A stretch of 39,101 nucleotides of DNA from Acidobacteriaceae bacterium (GTDB taxonomy: Bacteria > Acidobacteriota > Terriglobia > Terriglobales > Acidobacteriaceae): the NCBI GenBank assembly GCA_030039035.1, contig JASHQQ010000317.1:1-39101 (forward strand), given 5' to 3'. The translations under genes and the position numbers were made by a program. This document shows, in pieces, positions 33,984 through 39,101 of the stretch. The notes below the pieces were generated by a model. The model was not told where the DNA came from. It ran no database searches and saw only the letters and a list, made by a program, of their open reading frames with translations. Every line of letters starts with the position of its first letter. Positions within the stretch are counted from its first letter, which is position 1.

Positions 33984-35159
33984 ATGGATGCTTGTCGACG
34001 CAATCTGCTGAAAGCGGCCGCAATGCTGCTTGTGGACGGGTTGGCCAATTCCCGCGGGTTTGCGTTTTCCGGATCACGCGTCAATGCCGCGGCGAGGGAC
34101 GATCGAAAGGTCATCATCGTGGCTTGCGGCGGAATACGCCGGGAAGAGACGTTTCTTAACACCGGCCTCGAAAACATTCCCCACCTCTACCACGACCTGC
34201 TGCCCCGGAGCGTCTTTTATCCGTTCCTCCGCAATGCAGGCGTGACATCGCACTTCAACACGATTTCCAGCATTCTTACCGGAAATTGGCAACGGCTGGA
34301 TGACTGGGGCGAGATGCCGCCGGCCGACCCGACTCTCTTCGAGTATCTGCGCAAGCAAATGGAGTTATCCCGGGACAATGCCTGGCTCATCTCCAGCAAC
34401 AAGGCTCTTACCAGCCGCATTGGCGCCAGTTCGATCCGCGAATTCGGGCCCCGCTATGGCGCCAACGTGGTATTTCCCAAGCAATTGCTCATCAACGCGG
34501 TCATTCAAGCGGCGTCACAAGGTCACCCCGAACACAGCGCAGACCGGGCCGCGATGCAGCGTGAGCTCGAGGCCATTCTGCAAAGTGCCGACAACTACGA
34601 GGGCCTTGGCTGGTCCGTGTCGGGAGAGGAATCCGTCCTCGACCTCCGTATGCAGGGTTCCATGCACCAGGCGATCGAGGATCTGGTGCGCACCAATGCC
34701 CCCGTTACCGGCGATGAATTCACTTTTCTCATCAGCGAAGAAGTCATGCGGCGTTTTTCGCCTTCGCTGCTGGCAATCACTTTCTCGGATGTGGAGGTGG
34801 CGCACTTCGGTTCGTACTCCATGCATCTTGCCGGCATCCGCACCATGGACCGTCTCGTGCATGAACTCTGGAACCTGGTACAGGAGCTTCCCGCCTACAG
34901 CGGAAAAACGACGCTCTTCATCCTTCCCGAATTCGGTCGCGATTTCGACGGCTCGAACACCAATGGCTTTTTCAATCACAGGTCGAATGACGATTCGACC
35001 AGCCTGACCTGGATGATGTGCCTGGGAGAAGCCGCGAGGTCTGCCGACGTGATCGAGCGTCCCGTCCAGCACGTCGACTTGTGTCCGACCATTGCCGGCA
35101 TGTTCGGTATCAAGGGCCTCGATCTTCCGGGAAAAGCATTGCCCGGGTTATCTGTTTGA
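33984..35159 (+). CDS. Tat-exported alkaline-phosphatase-superfamily protein
   Basis: A 391-residue protein. The start at 33984 gives MDACRRNLLKAAAMLLVDGLA, a twin-arginine-type signal; AGGG lies 7 nt upstream, and an ATG at 33924 only adds unrelated residues. The fold is read from KVIIVACGGIRREETF after strand 1, SDVEVAHFGSYSMHLAGIRTMD (Asp and His of one metal site), TTLFILPEFGRDFDG, FFNHRSND, and VQHVDLCPTIAGMFGI near the end, the usual closing strand of sulfatases/phosphatases. The Asp normally found in the strand-1 motif (D-x-x-R) is Gly here (GGIRR), so the first metal site is altered. It may be a specialised or inactive member. It is followed 12 bp later by an unrecognised gene, probably in one operon. 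Confidence 0.75.
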   Translation: MDACRRNLLKAAAMLLVDGLANSRGFAFSGSRVNAAARDDRKVIIVACGGIRREETFLNTGLENIPHLYHDLLPRSVFYPFLRNAGVTSHFNTISSILTGNWQRLDDWGEMPPADPTLFEYLRKQMELSRDNAWLISSNKALTSRIGASSIREFGPRYGANVVFPKQLLINAVIQAASQGHPEHSADRAAMQRELEAILQSADNYEGLGWSVSGEESVLDLRMQGSMHQAIEDLVRTNAPVTGDEFTFLISEEVMRRFSPSLLAITFSDVEVAHFGSYSMHLAGIRTMDRLVHELWNLVQELPAYSGKTTLFILPEFGRDFDGSNTNGFFNHRSNDDSTSLTWMMCLGEAARSADVIERPVQHVDLCPTIAGMFGIKGLDLPGKALPGLSV

Positions 35160-35171
35160 TCTGGAGCCGCG

Positions 35172-36446
35172 ATGAGTGAGAGGCCCGGCGCAGCTTTGAA
35201 GCAAGCACGCGACCTCGGTGCAAGCCGCCGCCTGGTTGAGCGATTGCCTGTCACCATGCGGCCCGCATTGAATCAGCAATTGAGCCAGTGGAGCACGCTT
35301 TTCCCGTTCGAGCAGACGCAGGTCGCCGGCTTCCTGCAAGGTGTCCAGGCGATGAGTCCGGCGCGTCTTGCTGCGCTCACTGAGCCATTGTGGACGCTCG
35401 AAAAGAAGATGGGAGTCAGGAACTGGAATTTCTCAGAGGCCAACGACACAATCGAAAATGCTTCTCAGCTCGCCCGATCCGAATACTACGGCGAGTGGCG
35501 GCGTGAGGTGCAAAGGATCTTCGAGGCTATCGACGCCGCATCGCGCGATTCCACGCCAACTCACGCCGAACGCACACGCCTGATCCTCATGGTTCTGCCT
35601 GGCAGCCTGCCTGTCGATCCGCAATCTGTCTGGAGACAATGGGATCCTCGCGGGCACGAGATCAGGATTTCGGGCCATTCGGAAAGACTCTGCGATCTGG
35701 TGTTGCAGGGTCAGCCGGGCCTCCCGGGAATTGCAGCATTGGCCGCGCAGCAAGGCAGTGTCGACAGTTCCGATATCTGGCTCATCGACGCGGAAGCAAA
35801 GCTCGGCAGTCTGCTTTCTCCCGCTTCGCCGAGTGCAACATCTTCATTGGGATATGCCGCTCTAAGGCCGTTCCGCGACAGATTTCTAGCCGAACTCAAC
35901 AAGGCTCCCAAGAGCATTCGCGTCACCGATGAAATCGTCAACTCGCTCCGGGTCGAGTCCTGGGACGGCTGGGGCCTCTGGCCCGCGGAAATCGCCAGCC
36001 AGCCGCGGCTGCGGAGGTTTGTCATCGACCTGTTCCTCAGCGGAAATGGCGCTCTGATTTTCTCCAATGCGTTTGTCGAGTGGGCTGTCTGCGAGGCGCT
36101 ACGCCGGGCGCGTCCAGGAACGATCGTTGCCCGCTTTGGCATGCGAAGCAAGCCCAAGCCCTTCACCAGCATTGCCGTCTTCGAGAATCAGCAGAAGATC
36201 AGCTCGCTTCCTGACACGGACGATCCGGAGAATAGCGCGATTGACGCGGTGATTCTCGCGCGTTATATCTGGCTTGCTGCTCGCCGGTATCCGGAGCAGG
36301 AACAAACTATATGCCTTTGTATCCCGGAGCATCTGAATTCCGGCTATCTTATCCTCCCGGCGGGGAAAAGCCTGAGTTGGAGTCCGGACCGCTCGATAAG
36401 TCCGGAAGAGCTTTCGATCTGGCTGGGAAAGCAGCTTGTTTCCTGA
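35172..36446 (+). CDS. Hypothetical protein, partner of the phosphatase-like gene
   Basis: A 424-residue protein with no signal peptide or clear membrane helix, so probably cytoplasmic. GGAG lies 5 nt before the ATG. The first 130 residues are helical (RRLVERLPVTMRPALNQQLS, then EWRREVQRIFEAID). The second half is alpha/beta with LILMVLPGSLPVD, FVIDLFLSGNGALIFSNAFVEWAVCEALRRARPGTIVARFG and TICLCIPEHLNSGYLILPAG. I recognise no family or catalytic motif. Tight spacing (12 bp) to the exported phosphatase-like gene suggests a shared task even though the two products should be in different compartments. Confidence 0.7.
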   Translation: MSERPGAALKQARDLGASRRLVERLPVTMRPALNQQLSQWSTLFPFEQTQVAGFLQGVQAMSPARLAALTEPLWTLEKKMGVRNWNFSEANDTIENASQLARSEYYGEWRREVQRIFEAIDAASRDSTPTHAERTRLILMVLPGSLPVDPQSVWRQWDPRGHEIRISGHSERLCDLVLQGQPGLPGIAALAAQQGSVDSSDIWLIDAEAKLGSLLSPASPSATSSLGYAALRPFRDRFLAELNKAPKSIRVTDEIVNSLRVESWDGWGLWPAEIASQPRLRRFVIDLFLSGNGALIFSNAFVEWAVCEALRRARPGTIVARFGMRSKPKPFTSIAVFENQQKISSLPDTDDPENSAIDAVILARYIWLAARRYPEQEQTICLCIPEHLNSGYLILPAGKSLSWSPDRSISPEELSIWLGKQLVS

Positions 36447-36729
36447 ACCATCGAGCGTGAGTTCTTCAGAAGCTGGGCCGAAGACTTCGAGAGATACACT
36501 TCCGCACCGTCCATTGGCAGGCGGACTGTGGCTGCCATTGCTCTTCCTGGCAACCCTTGCTCGAACGACTCGCAAAAATGGTGAGAAAGCCGTTACTCTT
36601 GCAAAAATCCTGCCATGTGCCGAAGATCCTGTCGCGCGTTGACAGGGGCCGGCAGCGGATTCTACTTTTCATGGGGTGATTCATCTGTCATCGGAAAGAC
36701 AGCCTGATTCTGTGCGAGGGTTGCTGGCA
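36447..36729 (+). other. Intergenic region before the CE15-like gene
   Basis: About 280 bp with no convincing gene. A 68-residue frame at 36436-36642 overlaps the previous gene, lacks a ribosome-binding site and resembles nothing. No clear terminator or promoter was identified. Confidence 0.4.
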
Positions 36730-38061
36730 ATGACGCTGAGATCCGTTTTGCTGGCTTGTGTGATTCCCATTCGTGCGTGCATTCCCGCGGCAGCGCAGAC
36801 GCCTTCTGCGCCCGCCGCTCCGCGATCCGATCCAAATCCGACGGTTGTCGCCGGCATCCCCGTCAACTACGACGAGGCCAAGGTTGGCGATTACACGCTG
36901 CCCGACCCGCTCGTGCTCAACAACGGCAAGCGCGTGCGCGACGCGAAGACATGGTTCGCCAAACGCCGGCCGGAGATTCTCGAGATGTTCGAAACGCAGC
37001 AGTTCGGGCGCGCGCCCGGCCGGCCGGCCGACGAGAGCTTTGAAATCACCGACAAGGGCGCTTCGGCGCTCGACCGCAAGGCGATACGCAAGCAGATCAC
37101 GATTCACCTTCTCAAGGATCCTTCGGCTCCGGCTATTCATTTGCTCGTCTATCTTCCGGCAGGAGCCACGAAACCCGTGCCGATGCTGCTCAGCATCGGC
37201 TTCTGGGCGAACCAATTCGCTGTCGACGATCCGGGGATTATGCCGCAGACGGTATGGGACCCGAAGACCAATTCGCGAGTGGAGGCGAAACCGATCCGCT
37301 TCTTCAAGCCGACAAACATCGTGCCACTGCTCGACCACGGCATCGGCTACGCGACGTTCTACTACGGCGATGTCGATCCCGATTATGCCGATGGGTTCGC
37401 GAACGGAATCCGCAAGTGGTACCTGAAGCCGGGCCAGTCCGGGCGCGCGCCCGACGAGTGGGGCTCGATAGCGGCGTGGGCGTGGGGCATGAGCCGGGTG
37501 GAAGATTATTTCGGGACGGATCCCGCGATTGACGCCCGGCGCGTGGCCATTCACGGCGTTTCGCGCCTGGGCAAGACGGTGGTGTGGGCCGGGGCGAGCG
37601 ATCAACGCTTCGCGGCCGTGATTGCAAGCTGCTCGGGCGAAGGCGGAGCGGCGTTGAGCCATCGCGATTTCGGCGAGACCATCGCTCATCTCACCGCGCC
37701 GTCGCGCTACCCCTATCAGTTTGCCTTGAACTACGCCAAGTACGCCGGCTTTCCCGACAAGGCTCCGTTGGACGCGCACATGCTGCTTGCGCTCATTGCG
37801 CCGCGGCCGATATTGCTGCAGACGGGGAGCACGGATCTGTGGTCCGATCCCAAGGGAGAATTTCTGGCGGCTGTGGCCGCGGGCCCGGTTTACAAGCTAT
37901 TCGGCAAAGACGGGCTGGACACAGAGGTGTGGCCGGCGGCCAAGACGCCGATCCTGCATGACATCGCGTACTACATGCACGACGGCGGACACGGCATTGC
38001 GCCGGGAGACTGGGACATCTATCTCGAGTTTTTGAAGATGCATCTGAAGCCGGAAGAGTGA
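36730..38061 (+). CDS. CE15-like glucuronoyl methylesterase
   Basis: A 443-residue exported alpha/beta hydrolase. CE15 enzymes cleave ester links between lignin alcohols and the 4-O-methyl-glucuronic acid of xylan. The ATG at 36730 opens a signal peptide (MTLRSVLLACVIPIRACIPAAAQ). Key sites are GVSRLGK with catalytic Ser278, SCSGEGGAALSHRDFGE (Glu304 region, the CE15 signature after the nucleophile), TDLWSDPKGEF (candidate acidic residue near 369-372) and MHDGGHG (His421 candidate). FETQQFGRAPG and IGFWANQF near residues 88-163 are also typical of bacterial CE15. An in-frame GTG at 36676 is possible but less likely. It ends 3 bp from the convergent brnA-like gene. Together with the GH12-like enzyme it suggests plant cell-wall degradation. 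Confidence 0.85.
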   Translation: MTLRSVLLACVIPIRACIPAAAQTPSAPAAPRSDPNPTVVAGIPVNYDEAKVGDYTLPDPLVLNNGKRVRDAKTWFAKRRPEILEMFETQQFGRAPGRPADESFEITDKGASALDRKAIRKQITIHLLKDPSAPAIHLLVYLPAGATKPVPMLLSIGFWANQFAVDDPGIMPQTVWDPKTNSRVEAKPIRFFKPTNIVPLLDHGIGYATFYYGDVDPDYADGFANGIRKWYLKPGQSGRAPDEWGSIAAWAWGMSRVEDYFGTDPAIDARRVAIHGVSRLGKTVVWAGASDQRFAAVIASCSGEGGAALSHRDFGETIAHLTAPSRYPYQFALNYAKYAGFPDKAPLDAHMLLALIAPRPILLQTGSTDLWSDPKGEFLAAVAAGPVYKLFGKDGLDTEVWPAAKTPILHDIAYYMHDGGHGIAPGDWDIYLEFLKMHLKPEE

Positions 38062-38064
38062 ATC

Positions 38065-38361
38065 TCAGGCGCCGCGGTGCACGGCTTCGCCGATTACGGC
38101 GGAGATGATCTCGTCGCGCACGCCGTGACGGCGGAGGCTTTCTTCAAGATCAGCCACTTCCGGCTTGCCGAGCTTGGCGAGATCCTTGCGCAGACCCTGG
38201 CCGATGTAGGCGCGGATGAGCGGCTGGTAGCCCGAAAAACCAAGCTTCGGCGCAACTTCCTTCAGGTCTTCGATGACATCTTCCGGCACCCGCATGCTGA
38301 TCGTCGCCATCGGACGGTCGCGGCGCAGGCGCTGCTTGATCCGTTCACTACTCGTCTTCAT
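38065..38361 (-). CDS. brnA: BrnA-like antitoxin
   Basis: A 98-residue ribbon-helix-helix-type antitoxin. The N-terminus is basic (MKTSSERIKQRLRRDRPMATISMRVPEDVIEDLKEVAPKLG would span the start and RHH region, residues 1-41), and the helix SGYQPLIRAYIGQGLRKDLAKL matches BrnA/CopG-like proteins. The start ATG lies inside the end of the toxin gene (14-nt overlap, 38348-38361), the classical brnT-brnA order with coupled translation. It should neutralise BrnT and, with it, repress the promoter at 38652-38670. Confidence 0.85.
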   Translation of the reverse strand: MKTSSERIKQRLRRDRPMATISMRVPEDVIEDLKEVAPKLGFSGYQPLIRAYIGQGLRKDLAKLGKPEVADLEESLRRHGVRDEIISAVIGEAVHRGA

Positions 38362-38644
38362 AGATTCTCCGCTCCGCGCGCGAAGCTTGCCGCGCGGAGA
38401 TGATCCGAATGAATTCGTCTTCTTTTGCCAAATGAACCACGAATAGAAGGGACCAGTCTTCAGTCAAACCAAAAGCCGCGTTGCGAGCCTCATCTTCGCC
38501 CGATGCTTCGAAAAACCGCACGAACGGATCAAAGAAGACCTCACAGGCCTGCTCAAAGCGCACTCCATGTTTTGCAAAGTTGGAGGCCGCCTTCTTTCTA
38601 TCCCATCGGAATCGTTGACCGCCCAGGACGAAGTGCACGTCCAT
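38348..38644 (-). CDS. brnT: BrnT-family ribonuclease toxin
   Basis: A 98-residue RelE-fold toxin of the BrnT family (type II), which cleaves RNA when released from BrnA. Signatures are FRWDRKKAASNFAKHGVRF, EQACEVFFDP, EDWSLLFVVH and IRIISARQASRAERRIYE, the Arg/Glu-containing C-terminal strand and helix being the catalytic part. Full length for the family. It is first gene of the pair and overlaps brnA. An inverted repeat sits directly upstream of its ATG. Confidence 0.9.
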   Translation of the reverse strand: MDVHFVLGGQRFRWDRKKAASNFAKHGVRFEQACEVFFDPFVRFFEASGEDEARNAAFGLTEDWSLLFVVHLAKEDEFIRIISARQASRAERRIYEDE

Positions 38645-38651
38645 TCTTTAT

Positions 38652-38670
38652 GTATATAAAATGTATATAC
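38652..38670 (-). promoter_or_regulatory. Palindromic operator/promoter of brnTA
   Basis: GTATATA (38652-38658) and TATATAC (38664-38670) form a 7-bp inverted repeat with spacer AAATG; TGTATATA also occurs as a direct repeat 11 bp apart (38651 and 38662). It lies 8 bp before the toxin ATG in an AT-rich patch, as expected for autoregulation by the BrnT-BrnA complex. Confidence 0.65.
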
Positions 38671-38675
38671 GAATG

Positions 38676-38936
38676 TCAATCCGCATCATCGGGGACGTTC
38701 GGCCCTTTCATAATCGACAACGGCTGGTTGACCTTTCGACCAATGAGGAACAATCTCAAAACGAAAGCGATGATGGCGGCAACGATGCCTGGTGCTATCG
38801 ACCACAAAAAGATGGGAACCGGCTCAAGGGTGGGGTCCTTTGCGCCCCAAACAAACGACCAGATCATATAAGAGATGAAATAGAGAGCATAGCCGCTCGC
38901 AAACGCGAGCATGGCGACTTTTAGTGCCTTAGCCAT
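38676..38936 (-). CDS. Small two-helix membrane protein
   Basis: An 86-residue protein starting MAKALKVAM at 38936 (GGAG about 10 nt upstream); an ATG at 38960 is also in frame. Two hydrophobic helices are clear: MLAFASGYALYFISYMIWSFVWG and IFLWSIAPGIVAAIIAFVLRLFLIG, joined by a short loop (AKDPTLEPVP), with a soluble tail ending NVPDDAD. No family recognised. It lies just upstream of the BrnTA promoter on the same strand. Confidence 0.75.
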   Translation of the reverse strand: MAKALKVAMLAFASGYALYFISYMIWSFVWGAKDPTLEPVPIFLWSIAPGIVAAIIAFVLRLFLIGRKVNQPLSIMKGPNVPDDAD

Positions 38937-38987
38937 GTGCGCGAGCTCCGTAGCGCGCAAAATCCGGCGTGAATCTCTACTGCTCGC

Positions 38988-39101
38988 TTAGATCCCCAGC
39001 TTGCGCACTTCGTCGTTATAGTACTTGCGGTAGAGGATGTCCCACTCCTGCGAGCCCTCGAGGATGATCTTGCGCTGGTTGGCGATCTTCTGCCGGGCGG
39101 C
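38988..39101 (-). CDS. DUF507-family protein, C-terminal fragment
   Basis: The last 37 codons of a gene running off the right edge. Its C-terminus reads QRKIILEGSQEWDILYRKYY then NDEVRKLGI and a TAA at 38990-38988. This matches the DUF507 C-terminal pattern (K-I-x-E-G-S-x-E-W-x-x-L-Y-R-K-Y-Y). DUF507 proteins are small and of unknown function. The start is outside the window. Confidence 0.8.
   Translation of the reverse strand, partial: AARQKIANQRKIILEGSQEWDILYRKYYNDEVRKLGI

Overview
The window looks like a chromosomal segment of a soil-type Acidobacteriota (Terriglobia, Bryobacterales-like). The grounds are two very large Oar-type TonB-dependent receptors with an N-terminal carboxypeptidase-regulatory-like domain, a PadR regulator overlapping an ADOP-type duplicated permease, a DUF5107/TPR protein, many Tat-exported carbohydrate-active proteins, and a GC-rich base composition. 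The taxonomic call rests on recognised families, not on a database search.

Layout. 0.2-5.1 kb: TonB receptor plus a secreted GH12-like endoglucanase. 5.3 kb: tRNA-Ser(GGA). 5.6-9.9 kb: a SAM methyltransferase, then a padR-ADOP permease pair with a clear terminator and a duplicated 19-bp palindromic operator. 10-12.1 kb: a small hypothetical protein, a structured repeat-like intergenic segment, a Ser/Thr/His-rich protein with three SGNLS-type repeats, and tRNA-Glu(CTC). 12.4-13.4 kb: small membrane proteins, one of which has its 3' end broken by a 113-bp miniature inverted-repeat element flanked by TA.

13.5-33.7 kb appears to be a glycan-utilisation locus. It holds a DUF5107/TPR protein; a divergent pair (a TIM-barrel glycosidase-like protein with an inserted carbohydrate-binding module, and an Asp-box beta-propeller); a four-gene operon read on the minus strand (Gfo/Idh/MocA oxidoreductase, amidohydrolase, CBM9-like protein, two-domain acetylxylan-esterase-like hydrolase); an AgaS-like SIS isomerase/deaminase; a DeoR-family regulator; and a second TonB receptor. 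AgaS plus a DeoR/AgaR-type regulator points to an amino-sugar (GalNAc/GalN-like) product. T/C-rich CTTTC-type repeats recur in front of several of these units and over the deoR start, so the locus may be one DeoR regulon.

34-39.1 kb: a Tat-exported alkaline-phosphatase-superfamily protein with an unrecognised cytoplasmic partner, a CE15 glucuronoyl-esterase-like enzyme, a BrnT/BrnA toxin-antitoxin pair with a palindromic promoter operator, a two-helix membrane protein, and the C-terminus of a DUF507 protein at the right edge.

The observations most worth checking are the proposed DeoR regulon and its amino-sugar glycan locus, the TA-flanked mini-element that breaks a membrane-protein gene, the twin PadR operator, the barrel-with-inserted-CBM protein, and the phosphatase-like/unknown gene pair.
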